A stretch of DNA of 64,000 nucleotides from Ifrita kowaldi (taxonomy: Eukaryota > Chordata > Aves > Passeriformes > Cinclosomatidae), in assembly GCA_013398055.1 (NCBI GenBank), contig VZRS01002391.1, positions 127,102 to 191,101 of the forward strand, read 5' to 3'. Positions 37,201 to 50,600 of this stretch are shown one piece after another. How positions within the stretch are numbered: position 1 is the stretch's first letter; each line of letters begins with the position of its first letter. Both the position numbers and the translations under genes were made by a program. A model generated the notes under the pieces. It had not been told where the DNA came from, ran no database searches, and worked only from the letters and a program-made list of their open reading frames with translations.

Positions 37201-40200
37201 AACTGTGTAAATGTCCAAGTCTGGTTTCAGATTGTCATCTGCATGACATCAGTGTTAATGAGGACACATTCATAAACATCATCAGAGAGTGACATAATCC
37301 ACTTACTCCAGTCTCCTCTTCTACAATGGATGAACTGTTTGTGGGAGGTGTTTGTTGCTCTTCACTGACTGCAGAGGAAACACAGACAGCTAGTTAAGGC
37401 TAGATTAAATGACAAGATTAAACTGTCCTTTCAAGAACTAAAATTAGGAGGCGAATGACATTTCCACACTCTTGAAAACAAACCCAGCTTTGAATGTCTT
37501 GGTTTTCTGAAAACGGAATTTCATTACTTTTGAAATTGTTATTCCCTTTATGCTTTTGGAGTGTGAATGATGGAAAAGTATTAGACAGTGGTTATATCTT
37601 AATAAAAAGTGCTTAACAAGCAAGAAGTATTTATATAGTATCCTATTAATCTAAATTAAACTCAGTTAAGTCCTTCTGGGATTCTTACATGGTATATTCC
37701 ATCTTTAATGTGTTCACATTTCTTCCTTTACTGTTAGACTGAAGTATGTGTATGTATCAAGAGAAAATTACTTCTGTGGGGTTTCATTTTAAAACTGGAC
37801 ATGCAAATCCTATTATTAGGTCAAATTTTGAAGTTATCAATAAGTATTTTCTAAGTCATCACCCCATCAAGATTTCTGCAGACCCCTTTTTACTTTTAAT
37901 GGTTTGATCTGTGGTTACTGTAAGTTTCACATCTAATTTTTCTGGTATGCAAATGTATCTCTTAATATGAAGTTTTATTTGCAATGCAATTTAGGCTGCT
38001 TAGGGGTATTTTATTTTTATTTTGTTTTGCTTGCTCTCTATGGTTCTGTAGATATAAGTATACTGTTTTACTGTGCAATTTTCCCCTCTGGCTTTGTGAT
38101 AACTATAATCCAGTGACTTCCTTTTTTTTTTTTTCCTGGAAAATGTCCTTGATCTGTAAAGATGGGCTCAAGTAATTTGTGAATTTTAGGTAATTCTTTA
38201 TCTTGGGAATTGAACAAGGAGATCTTGAGTTATAATATCTTTACATATCTTCCACTGATATGTCCCTTGTACCCATATCAGGTTGCACACATTGCCAGAT
38301 CTGGGAAGGTATTGGGTGGATTCAATGCAGTTATGGTTCTTTACAATGATCCCCTTCTGTTTATCTTCTAATTTAGTATGGTTCACCATATTGAATAAGA
38401 GAGGAGAGAACTCTATTCCCTAATTTCTTATTCCCAGCTACAGCCTCCAGCTCACTGGAGCTTTGCTCTGGTTACTTTTTGGCAAAGGGAGCAGCAAGGG
38501 ATGTGGAATTTGAGAGGCCCCTTCTCAGACCTTTCCAGTTTTTATATGTGCTCTCCCTACTTGTCTCACAGCACTGGCTTTTGTTCTTTCATATTATAAT
38601 GAAGTTGACATAGTAAATCTGTAATTAATGTGAGCCTTTCTCTCTCTCCTCCACCATTTCTCTAGTGACCCTAATCGCTGAGAAGTGGAAAGAGGTTTTG
38701 TGTGAAAAATGAGGAGTTCAGATCAATCTCTGCTATGTTTACATTTCTGACAGTATATTCAAGAACAGTTTATCAGAGAGATACTCTCCTGACTGTTTTT
38801 TTCTAAAGGTGCCAGACAAATCTATCCTTTCTTTCACTTCCAAATGCTGTGTTTTGTCACATGCCACCTTCCTGCTCACTCTCTGGGCTCCTGACATGGC
38901 TGCAATGCAAATGCATAATGAGGAAATTCAAGCTATTGACTTGAACAGGCCAAGCCCCTAACAATCTTACCTTGTCCCACATCTCCGTTTTTACTTTCCA
39001 TGCATCTTTTCCTCTCTCTCATTCACTTAATATTTTCACCTTAATGCCTCCTTTGTCTCCTTTATCTCTCTGATTGCTTCTGTGATGTTTTATTCATTTG
39101 CTCTCTTGGTTTTTCTTTCAATCTTCTTTTAAAATACACTTCTCCTTCCTGTCTTTTCCCACACAGTTACTAATTCCCATAACAGTGATCTAGTATTCCT
39201 GACACAGCAGAATTTGATGTGGTGAAAACTCAACATAGGAGCCACTAGCCTTCTCTATCCTTCACTTAGTGAACCCATGACATCTCCTTCAATGTCATGG
39301 CATGAGGGAGAATGACTTACTACTTTGCTTTAGATTAGCCGATTGGCAGTCCTCATTCATGGTATGGACAGATGTAGGCAAGGAAAGACTAAAGTCTACA
39401 CTGAGATTGTAACAGCCTGGCACTTTGGTGCTCAGCATCCATCCAGTTTCCCTACAGTCTCATTGGAGAACATACAAGACCCAAACAGAAAAAGAATTTA
39501 GAAAACTAAGGCTACAAAATAGAAAACCTAATCTGTGTGTTTGCTGCCATGTGGAGGAGGCACTTGGGATAAGATATGTTTTATTCAATGTTTTAAAACA
39601 CTGCATACCTTTGTGCTTCTATCTGTGAATCTTCTTCCATCCTGGATATTCATTCATTTTATTAGAACTATTATTTTGGGCGAAATTCCAGAGTCCTGAG
39701 TTGAAGTCAATGAGAGGTTAATTTGACTAGAGACCGAATGAAAATTGAGAAGGTGTTTATCTTTTGGCACAGTGATAGTACCTTGCCTAGAATTCTGACC
39801 TTGCAATGTCCAAGATATGCAGCCCTGAAATAGCATCCAGGAGCAGATTTGGTCAGGTCGCAACTGCAAGCAGATGGCATGTATAACAGAAATCACTGAA
39901 AACTAAAAGCCCTGCTGAGAGCGATACATGACATTCTGAAGGAAATCTGCCTTTGACACCTTGTATTACCATTTAAAAAAATTAAGATCTCTTTTATGAA
40001 TTGGGGAAAAGCCCACTCCAGATCTTGCTGGTCCCTGCTCTACCTTTGGACTGCAGAGCAAAGCAGGAGCTATGCTGCCAGCTCCTGTACATAACGCACC
40101 TCCTTGTATGTTCACCTCATTCCATTATTGCTACATGAAGGGGAGCATCAGTTCCTGTCCAGTTCCCAAGATGGAAGGCATCTGCTTGGAAAAAAGGGTG

Positions 40201-42254
40201 TGCCAAGAAAAGAGAGATGGTGTCCAAGAGATGGGTTAGTCAATCCTTCCTTTTCTTGTAAGGGTTAGGCCAACTGCTGACCCTGATATGCACTCCAGCC
40301 TATAGGACACTGCCTGCCTTTTTTCTTCCACAGGTAGAAGATTTTACTTTTCCCACTGATGTAAACAGTAAGCATCACTCATTTTTGACAAGTCCTAGAA
40401 ACTACATACAGGAATGAGAAACCCAGCCTTGTCTTCAACAATCCTAAGCAGAGTGACTTACTTCTTTTTTTGCCTGTAAGGAGAAATGGTGCTTTAATCT
40501 TTATTTGATAACTATGCCTGCAACCTATTTAAATGAACATATTTAAGTGATGTACAGTATATGATGATGTTTCTTTTTCAAGACAAATAATGTTTATGAA
40601 TGCAGTTCTGTAAGCAGAAAAGATTCAAAGAGACTTTGTAAAATGTTAGCTACTCAAATGTAAATATTAAGCTGTGATAACTGCATGAAGCTAATCAACC
40701 CAAGCATTCTGTCAAAGCTCACATGATGGGCTCGCTCATCCTTGACAGCCTAATTGACACTATTATTCTCATGAGAAGAGTAACTTTCACAATAATGTAC
40801 AGCACATACCAATGCAAGGAATTTATATACACCAGCTACCTTTCACTGAGATGTTTTAGTAATAATATTTGGCTAGTGTAACAATGTTTTTCATAATTTT
40901 ATATTTTATGGGCAGCCAGAAGGGATGCATACTGTGCTTCCATCCAGTAAAGCAGTCATACGGTGGAAAAGTAGAGATTGGAAACTAATTAAAACTTGTA
41001 TCTTGATGCATTTGTCCAAGGGGTGGGAGTTGAAATTGCAGCCTTAACTGTGACATTTCCCAACTCTGGAATGCAGACTTTGCAAAGTTAGTAATGCTCT
41101 TTTCCCACTGCTTTAGTGAACATCCATATTCAGAGAGATTCATTCATCAGTTGTAAAGCAAATATGCAACAGATGCCTGCATTCCATTTTGAAGTCCACT
41201 TTAAAATACTACAAGATTAAAGTGCCACTCTACATTTTTTTAAGAGCTAATCCTGCCATGCCCATGTTGTGGTGTATTTGTCCTTGCAGGACGGTGACAG
41301 AGCATCAGACCTGTAAAAGAGCAGAACAGAGTTAAATACAGCTACGACCTTTCCTGAAGATGTCCACTCAATGGTAAGAAGCTTTCTGTTTTTATATAAC
41401 TGATCATGTAATTGTAAAAATAGATGATTCTAGGGTATTGTGCAGAATATAGGGTTTGTACAGAAATTAAATTCTTTCTTTTTCAATCAGAATCTTCCAA
41501 ATGCAATCATGACTAATGAGAATTTTGGACAATTTTGCAGAGGAACAAGATTTTGCTTATGTTGATAGAGAGAGTTCACAACATATTTTTCTGTTCATGT
41601 GGAGTCCCCTACGACTATTAAAAATAGACTGCATTTTATAATATCTATTAATATTATGGGTTATGTATAGAATATCTAAATCTTAGGTCTGATTCTATAG
41701 TACTGAATATAGCATCTCATTGAAAAATATCAGTTCCTTGAATAGGAGCTGTTATGGTATGTTTTTGTACAAGAAAGCACAAATATGGCCACAGAAAATT
41801 CAGAATTTTACTCTAGTACAAGCATAAATAATAATGTCAACAATGTCATTTTATCCCAGTTTCTTTATCCTTATACAACATATTCTCCCCATCTAACCAG
41901 GACATCTGAAAGAAAAGAAAACAAAGCAAAAAAACCTCAAAATGTACAGAAAGCTGGGATCTGTCTAGAGTATTTTGTGTTATGTGAGGTATTTTTTTCT
42001 TATGTTGCTTGACAAAGAGATAGATCAAAATGTTTAAGAAACAACTCAGGAAAGATAAAATATTGGCTTGGGTTAAGAGAATCCCCGCAATCACTGAAAA
42101 ACCCCAGCTGGTGCATAGCTGTGTGGCAGCAATGCCTGGCGTCACAGACCTGTGAGCAGCAGAGATTGAAAGTTCGCCTCTAGCCTCGTAGTCCCACCTG
42201 TCCTGCAACCAGGATTCATCTGATGCCACAGGGAGGTGGGTCAGAGAGTCACTG
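34201..42254. other. Non-coding unique interval
   Basis: About 8 kb of AT-rich sequence with no recognisable gene or transposon. Pyrimidine-rich DNA extends over about 38990-39170 and T runs occur near 38123-38135. The block at 40690-40860 is listed as a possible conserved element. Open frames (up to 80 codons, e.g. 39654-39896) have no recognisable features. Confidence 0.6.
40690..40860. promoter_or_regulatory. Possible conserved noncoding element
   Basis: Complex, non-repetitive sequence with words typical of developmental enhancers: AAGCTAATCAACCCAAGC, CTGTCAAAGC, GGGCTCGCTCATCC, TTGACAGCCTAATTGACACT (TGACAG-type Meis/Pbx and TAATTG homeodomain cores) and TTCACAATAATG. No repeat signature or coding frame. 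The assignment rests on texture only. Confidence 0.25.
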
Positions 42255-42324
42255 AAAATCAGAAAAATAAGCTACTGCTAAAAATCAGAAAATCAGATTA
42301 AATCAGAAAATAAGTTACTGCTAG
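42255..42324. repeat. Imperfect direct duplication, about 40 bp unit
   Basis: AAAATCAGAAAAATAAGCTA followed by CTGCTA recurs as AAATCAGAAAATAAGTTACT followed by GCTA, with an extra AAATCAG spacer copy between. It is a local tandem duplication with a few substitutions, probably slippage-derived. Confidence 0.75.
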
Positions 42325-45300
42325 TTCAGCTCTCTGAACCATCTCAGTAAAGGATCAGACAGGGCTGGTGCAAAGGACCAGGAGATTGAGCTGGGAATGA
42401 GGGGTGATTGAAGAAGCATCACCTTACTTTGGCTAATGTTGGTGTGGTATTGCACTTTGGCTTGCTAAGAAAAATATAGAGATCAGCTTTCTATTTTCAG
42501 CAGTAAAGGGCTTTCTGGGACTCCAGGAGAAGCACTGAATCAGAGTCCTTTTTCACCATTGGCAAGAACACAATGCCGAGTTTGGGTATGATTGGGGGCT
42601 GGGAGGAGAGGTTATCTCTAGTTCTAATACCTTTTTCTAGCTGCTATGCAAGTTCTGGCAAACAAATTATGTTCAGTTTCGAGGAGGATCACTAGGACTT
42701 TGTGTGTGCAGGAACCCTGCCCATGGGACTGTCAGCTAGCGTGGGAAATCAGCACAGACCTGGCTCCAGGAGCTCTGGATTCTCCAGAAAGCTGACATGG
42801 ATGTCTCCTTGCCTCTCTCCTTGGCCAGAAAAAGAAGTGGCCACACAGCCCAGTTAATTGCAAGGGACCTAGTGGAAGACTACAGAAGGACTCAAAAAGT
42901 TATAAACTCGGTCTTCCTAAATAGTGGATTTAACACCACTTGTAGAACTGCAAGCAAATAGGGCTGGCAACAGGACCTTTCTTCTGAGTGTCTGTTGGAG
43001 AACTGTTATATTTCACTCACTCTTACATTTAAAACATTTGCATTTCCATTTTGATTTCCTGTCTCCTTTTCCTCCTTTTCCCATTTCTCCTGCCATCTTT
43101 CAAAAATACAGAATAAACATACAGTCTTTGCCGGTAATTTAGAACAGTCAAATAGACTGTACAAAGTTAGGAAAATATAACCTTTTGTCACAATAGTTTT
43201 AATTATTAGCCACAGAAATATTTATTTCCAGAAAAAAACTTTAACTTACAAAAAATAAATGAAGGTTCTTTAATCGCACACAGAAATACATTGGTATTGG
43301 GTTGCTTTTAATGTTAGCTATCACTATTATTTTCATTTAATAGTACATTCCCATTGTTTAGTAGTGTTTCCTGAGGAGCTTATAAGTTTAGTTATATAGA
43401 AATGATATATTATATAGAAGTTATAGAGAGAAGAAAGATATATGTCTGTTGATTTCAAGTGGGTCCTTTTTTCCTTTTGCATGCTTACACAAGGTGCATA
43501 GTAATGGGTTGGGTTTTTTCATTACCAAACAGCTGCATTTGCCTTCATTTGGTTGCAAAGCTGTTTATTTTTCAAATTACTTTATTAATTGAAAAACTAG
43601 TAAATATTGGTAATGTCTCTTCCTACTGTAATTTCCACCACATTTTTATCCACATTCCCTTACATTTGTTGCATATCAAGCCTGTTCCACTACTTCAGTA
43701 CAGAGGGAACAAGATATGATAGAGAGGCAATAAGATGATAAACCAGTATTAGTTAGCCTCAACTAATCCTTGGACCTCAAATTCTGCTGGAAATATTAAT
43801 GGCCTGAGACCCTGACAAAGTTGTCAGATAGGGCTGCCTTACTCCCATGGGGACAATCAGATCAAGAGAAGCTACACCATGACTCTGATTTAAACAGGCT
43901 TCATCTGACAAATCTAATCTGGATCCTATCAGTGTGACAGAACTAAAATAATACACAAGGTGCTTGTTTCCTAACCATGTTCTTTAATTCATTAATCTGT
44001 AGATTGCATTTTCCACCAACCCTGAATTTGACTTTTTTTTTTTTTTAATAATAGATAGTCCTGATGCACAAGGCACTTTTTTTTTTTATTTAGTAGAATA
44101 AATGCATCTGAAATTCTGAATAAAGTACAGACCCCATTCTGCAAGCCCTCAATTCTTACCAGGAGCTCTGCTTGGAGGGCTTGCAGGATCAGTTCAGAGA
44201 ATATATGAGGAAGATAAGAAGGGTAAAAAGAAGAGAGAAAGAGAGAGAGATTGAAAGGGATTTTGTGGAGACAGAGATATATTTAACCAGACTGTGCTTT
44301 CTATTTTCAGTAGTCCAACGAAAGTTCATCTCTGACTTCAGAAAAAGGATTCAAAAGAAAACATGCAGCCAGGATTAGTGTTTGCTAGCATGCCTCACTA
44401 TTAAATTTGGTTAATGCGCTGTTTCAAAAATCAGCTCAGAGAAAACTTTCTGGAATAAAAGAACACACCTTGTTTCTTCCTCTCTCCCTCTCCCTTGTAT
44501 TTTCCACAAATATACACCTGCATGTTCACATAACCCAACAGATTTCACAGTGGCTAGGTGAAAAACAATGTTAACCACAAAACATTTTTGTCTACCTAGT
44601 GAGTCTGTTTTTTCTAAAACATTACTAAGCTGACTAGTAACCTGTTAAAACTTCTTTGTAAAAGCAAAAAAAAGAAACAAAACAAACAGTCTTTATAAAT
44701 AAATTAAAATTCTAACTAAAAAGCTAATTATAAGGGTATTTGTTTTGTTTGAGGTAAGGCACATCTATTATCATAAAGATAATTAACTCAGTCTGACAGA
44801 TCTAATAAAAGGACAAGTTTAGCATTGGCTTAGCCAGAAGCCCAAGGCAAGCAATTTTTATAATTACTAGTTATTGTAACTGGGCTCAGAGAAAATGGTC
44901 TGTGATATTTAAACAGTAATGTTAATTTGCATTTAGACCCATTTTTTTCCTCTTTCCCAGGCAAGATCTATTTAGCTGGAATGAGTAAAATAAACTTGAA
45001 TAACTTTAAAAAAAAAAAAAAGAAAAAAGAATGGCTCTCTCCTTACAGAAAAATTTGGTCTTTTTATGCTTGGATAATTAATATCCTCACAAGGTAAGTG
45101 TTCTGGTAATCACAAAACAATTAAATGGCTTAATACAGTTTTAACACACAGAAAATGTTGAGTTTTCAGACCAAAATGATGCCTGCTGACTGCATTTATT
45201 TGGGGCAACTCTATCTTAATGTACAGATCCGCTATAAGTGCCTCCACTGCCCATGCCCTCAATGTGCCCCTGCTGTTGAGCTGGTGAAGAAAGGGCAGGA

Positions 45301-47268
45301 GAGGGGGGCGGAAAGCCCTCGGCTGCTGTAAGGAAGTGGTTCCCATTCACAACAAGAAAGGGAACAAAATAATGTTCAGGAATATATGCATAAGAAGTAA
45401 ATTGCTCCTGCTGGCATGGTGTAGTAGCCCTTTAACTAATGCTTACCTTGACATTTTGCAACGCATTCTCTGCAAGAAAAACAAATCAACATTTTAAAAG
45501 GAGAAAGTTATTTTTTAACTGCTTCTGTAATGAAGGTTTTAGAAATAAGAAATAACTAGAGTGAGAAAATCATTGGTGATAGACTACAAAAAAAGCACTT
45601 AAAGTACCTGCCATTCAGGAATGAATTTCATTATGTACTACAGGCAGGTGATGTCAACCTCAGTGCATTTTGCCAGTGTAGGACCATATCTAGGGAGAAC
45701 ATTAAAGTCATATAAGCCTAAGCTCCCCAGTTTCCAAAGTGCTGTGGGCCTGATATATAGATGCTGTAAACTGCCCTAAATCCTTTGAAGACAGAGTCCT
45801 ACAGCACCACATGTATTTCACATGAAAAGGAGAGCAAAGGGAGCATGAAGTCTTTGTTCCCAAGAGGGTGGAAAAGACAAATCTGAGACACTCATGAATC
45901 AAAGGGACCAGACCGATGCATGTTGGAGCACAGAAACAAGCAGCCCTTGTTTGCTGCCTTCCTTCAGTCCCAGCCTGACAGCAAGAGGCATACCCCAGAT
46001 GCATACCCAGGCTGCAGAACTGGGGTGCAGTTACCCCCCCATTAGTTCAAGTCTGTTTTCCTGGCAGGGTATTTTGGCCTGATTTCAGATCCCAAGAATT
46101 TCTTATTATTCATCTATTCCATATTATATCAATGATTTTGTTTTGTCATCAGCCCTGCTAACTTTATCTGTTAGAGTAGCCATCCCATCAGGTGGGATGG
46201 GTGGTTCACTGTTCCTACTGCACGCTATCCACATAATGCTGAGGGTGGAGGCATTGCTTGCCTGCCCTTTTGCTGCCTGGCTTTCTGAGACTGAAGACAT
46301 TACCCCAGTTTTTTTCTGTTTCACTCTTAAAGGGTTTGATGCATTTTTAAACAGCTTGGCCAAGGTATTTTTTTTAATGGAAGGCTAAATTTAGGATCAT
46401 AAACGCCTATTTGAACTCTGAAATTAGCATATACTCTGTCTTATATTTGGCTATTGGTCGTATATTAATAATTCAGTTTTTGTCATCAGTAAAATGCACT
46501 TTTTCATTAGATACAAAAAATGAGATTCTTATCTATTTTGACTGAAGATTTTGATGATTTTTTGAAAAATATATTTTTCAGCCTTCTTGTGCTTTGAGGA
46601 TTTATGAATTTATTTATTCAGAAGGTCCCCTACTCACTAACATTCCAATGTGACTTTGCATATCTGAGTAGTTCTACCAATTTCATCAAGATTACTCACC
46701 ATCTGAGAATCTATATGTGTACTTTGCTGAAGGAGAGCTCAAGGGTCTGATCTGTGAAGATGAAGCACTCTCTGGGCTACTGACTAAACATCACCTGCAA
46801 AGATTTGGTCCTTTTCAGAGTCATGACCCAGGAAGACCAGCAAATACTCATCTCCAGCTAATGTGGAAGGGGGAAGGCTCAAGGCTGAGGATTGAGTCTA
46901 CTAACTGTAACCTAAAATGTAATCCTTGAGGTCTTAAATGCTTATAGATATGAAACTTATTTCATCAGTCCTAGAAAAACATTACCACTTCTGCTAGACA
47001 GAAACAGGCACACAAAACTTTGCTTTTTTATCTGTTTATGAACCTTGAAGCCAGAAGACAGGCACAACCTTGTTAGGGATTTCGAAATTAAGACTGGGAA
47101 AAAAATTCTTCTTCTGAGTTGTTGTATGCATAAAAAACTCAACAGCATGATACTTTGTGGTCCCCATGTACCCTGAGATTTGGAGATTTTTAAGCTGGTT
47201 CCCCCAGAGCTCTAGGATTTCTGTCACTATTTCTGAATGCTCTCAACACTGATACTCAGTTTTCTTGG
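42325..47268. other. Non-coding interval with simple tracts
   Basis: No gene or transposon recognised. Contents include a purine tract at about 44205-44265, T runs at about 44033-44046 and 44078-44088, and an A-rich run at 45008-45028. A 240-bp stretch at 46124-46388 is open on both strands but lacks any domain or splice context. A modestly GC-rich patch at 45230-45340 overlaps an unremarkable 78-codon minus-strand frame. Confidence 0.55.
44205..44265. repeat. Purine-rich (GA) tract
   Basis: A mostly uninterrupted purine run of AAG, GAGA and AGG units. The Arg/Glu/Lys-rich 68-codon frame at 44172-44378 is a translation of this low-complexity DNA and not a gene. Confidence 0.75.
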
Positions 47269-47403
47269 TGAAGGAGATAGTTGGTGGCAATTCTATAGCT
47301 TCCACTTCTATAATTTTAAAAAAATGTTGAAGGAGATAGTTGGTGGCAATTCTACAGCTTCCACTTACTTCTATAGTTTTAAAAAAATGTTGAGGGCAAT
47401 TCT
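47269..47403. repeat. Tandem duplication, 59-63 bp unit, with partial third copy
   Basis: The first copy spans about 47269-47327 and the second about 47328-47390. They share TGAAGGAGATAGTTGGTGGC, AATTCTA, CAGCTTCCACTT and TTTTAAAAAAATGT. The second has a 4-bp insertion (ACTT) and single-base changes (CTATAG to CTACAG; ATAATT to ATAGTT). A truncated third start (TGAGGGCAATTCT) follows at 47391-47403. High identity indicates a recent event; such loci are often copy-number variable. Confidence 0.93.
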
Positions 47404-47595
47404 CATCATATTTTAAGAATTTAAAGTGGGTCAGCTTTTGGTCTGCATGGATTGATGGAGCCCTTTAAATAGGCCCCAGCTATAGCACTGTATTAATCAC
47501 TGAAGCAGACAAAAAATACATTGTTTCCTTGCTGAGAATAGCATGTTTTCCTTTGCTTATGAATTGATCCCTGAAAGGTTCCTCACGGGAATATG

Positions 47596-47632
47596 TTTGT
47601 TCTTTCTTTCTTTGCTTCTTTCTTTCCTTCTA
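47596..47632. repeat. (TTTC)n pyrimidine microsatellite
   Basis: Imperfect TTCTTTC units, about 37 bp, with G and CC interruptions. Confidence 0.8.
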
Positions 47633-50600
47633 AGGCAAAATGGCTTTAAACTACAGATGTGCTAATCTGTAGGAAACTCCAGAACTCATTGATGCATAGG
47701 CAGCATAGGTATTAATCTACCTGGGCTGGGAGACTAAAATAATGAACGGTTAATTAAATAGCCTTAGGGTTATTTTTCAAAACAGCATTGTAAGCAGTGA
47801 TGGGCAAACCTCAAAATGTTTTTATACCGGCTTCAGTTCAGATCAACTTCCTAAATTTCATAGACTGATCTGCTCATTGGAAGCATGCATAAGAGGGAAA
47901 AATACTTAGAGGCAATATTTTAAGTTAGACCAATCAGGTCAGTAGTAAAAAGCGAGAAAATATTTAGAAAATTAATTTTATTCTTGTGTCTGAGACTCAA
48001 TACACATTCCAAATACATTTACATGTATTTATAAGAGAAAGAATGGGTGTTTGGACAGTTTTCCAAATAGTCCTCAATGGAAAATGCAAAATTTATTATT
48101 AAATTTTATTTTCAAAATTACTACTTAGTGTTTTGCAAAACTGGTAACAATGTCAGTGCAATACTTTTTTTTATTCTTCTCACAGCTTTTACTTCTTGTT
48201 GCTTCCAGTAAATGAAAAGACCTTCATAAACTGACACACATGATGATACTGGCAAATCCCTCAGGATCATTTCTTTTGTGACACCAACAAAATAGAAGTG
48301 TGGAGAGATGTCTGTGTATAGATTTTGTACATCAGCTTCCATGATACATAAATCAACCCATAAACTGTATATATTCATGTATCTCCCCCTCCCTGCTCTT
48401 TGTTCTTTGCTTATTGCATATTTTGCCAATGCAGTAAAACGGCTGGATGACACAAACTTATTCTACGAGGCTTTAAGCTGAGCAAGGGCATGGTAAAACT
48501 ATCCTACAACGCAGAGCCCCATTTAATTTATGTTGCCTCTACCTGAGGCTTGTCACTGTGTTAACAGCACCAATGTCTATCTATTCCATTGCTTTTGATC
48601 ATCTCAAAGGGCAGGAAGGAGCAAGAGAATGCACAAAAATTTGTCTTTCCAGTATATCATAAAGACATAAACTCAGATTTAAAGCTGTTAGAGGCTGCCT
48701 ATTATTGTACTATCAAATAATGGAGCTCCTTCCTGTGAAGTGCTTCTGGATGTGATGGCACGAGAAATAATGTGACATTACTTGAGTAAATGGGTGGATA
48801 AAACAATTGCAATGATTTCTGTCAGGGTTTTAAGGGTGGCCTGCATGCACTTTGGTCATGCAGTTTCTGCTGCAGCTTGGCACTGCTCTAGGTCTAACAT
48901 TAATAGATCCCTCTTAGATCTAACAGCCAGATGGTCAGCAGTTGTGAACTACTTACTGAACCGCTCTTGAAGTTACGCCAGGATATTTGTATACACATAT
49001 TCTTTCTGCAAGCCAGTGCTGTAAGGTCATAGGAAGAACAAGGTCAGAAGTGATTCATCTCATGTTTTTGGGGGTGTGTGTTGGCCTGAGTGGCCACACA
49101 CAGTTGCTGAGCAGCAAACAGAAGAGGTGGAGATAATAATTCATAACAAGCCAGCTATTAATTGAATTTTTGAGTCTTCTTATGTTTGCAAATTGTCCAT
49201 GAACATACCCTGATTTTCCGGAATGCATTTGTTACTCAGAGTTATTTGCTGACACAGGAAACAGAAACCACAGAAATGCTGGCTGGGGCTTACCCTTATT
49301 TCTTAAAGGCTAAGCAGAATAGCCATCAACTAGGCACTTACCATGAAGCTTGGTGACAGAAAAATGGAGTGTAAAGTCAAAATATAGGGAGCTGAATGAC
49401 AGAGATAACCATCATAAAAGAGTTTGCAGCCTCTTGACCTCAGCAATATTACCAGCTACATGCCATAACTTGATCTTTGGCATTAAACACTCTGCTGAGT
49501 AGGTGTTTGCTGTGTTACCACCTTCCTGGATGTTTTTTTGCAACTGTCTTAACCCTTGGGCTGCTGCCATGCTCCTCCTACATCTCTTCCTCTTGATGCA
49601 TATTCCCTACTCTTTAGGTAAGTTTTGATTACAAAACCTCCTGAAAGAAACTTGGAGCTCCTTCCCAGACATTTTATGAATAATTTGAAGATAAAGGTAC
49701 CCTTGTAAATGTATTTGTTCAACCATTTTGATCAACTATTTTCATCCACACTATAATTTTTGTCTGCCTCTGCTGCTTTTATCTGGAAACATGTGTATGT
49801 ACATGAAGTTATGTCCTGAAGCAGTTACAGTCTAAAGACAGAAGAGGATGGAAGACAATAGGGAACATAACTTCTGTACTTCCTTTTTGGCATGCCTGTG
49901 GTTCACTTTAAAACTTCAAGCCTTTGCCTTAAACCTGTAACATCCTGGATGGTCTCAGACACCTCTAGGGGCCAGTTTGTTAAATACCTGCTGTGATGCC
50001 CCTACTTCAGAGAAGCACAAAAGACAGTGCTACTCAGTCACAATCTCTGCCATTTAGAAACTTGCCATTGCCATAGCTACAAATTTGAAAATCACTTTCA
50101 ATTTTTATTTCTCACTCCTTTTCTTTTCATATCTGAGAACGCAAAGACTAAATTTCCACCCTCCCTTTCCTTTTTCTTTTCTAAATGTTGAATTAGAAAT
50201 TGTTTTGAGTAGCTCCATTTTCAGTGCATATTCCTGGCCTAGCATAACACTAATGAATAGCTCATTTGTGAGAAGTGTAGGCAGAAGGAATGTGATTGCA
50301 GGCAAATTTCACTAGGAACTGAAACAAACGTTCACAGAGAATATTTTCCGGTGTTCAGTCACACTGGCTAACCATTAATTGATGGGAATAAGCGTCTCTA
50401 GTTAAATGCAGTATCTAAGTAACTGAGCTGTATAACACACATTGCCGTGTTGCACTTATCATATTGCTTCCACATGTGAGCAGAGAGGCTGTGTGAAAAG
50501 CAGCTTCACAGGTGCAATGCAGGGTGGTCTAACAGGTGCAAGAAGCCTTTGAAATCTCCTCTCCCTCTTAGTCTCCCTATCTTCAGAAAAAAATCCTAAA

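Noticed and set aside
44172..44378. 68-codon basic/coiled-coil-like frame
   Set aside because: The Arg/Glu/Lys run is a translation of a GA-rich simple tract.
46124..46388. About 240 bp open on both strands
   Set aside because: No domain, no splice sites in register and no recognisable protein; chance is sufficient in 64 kb.
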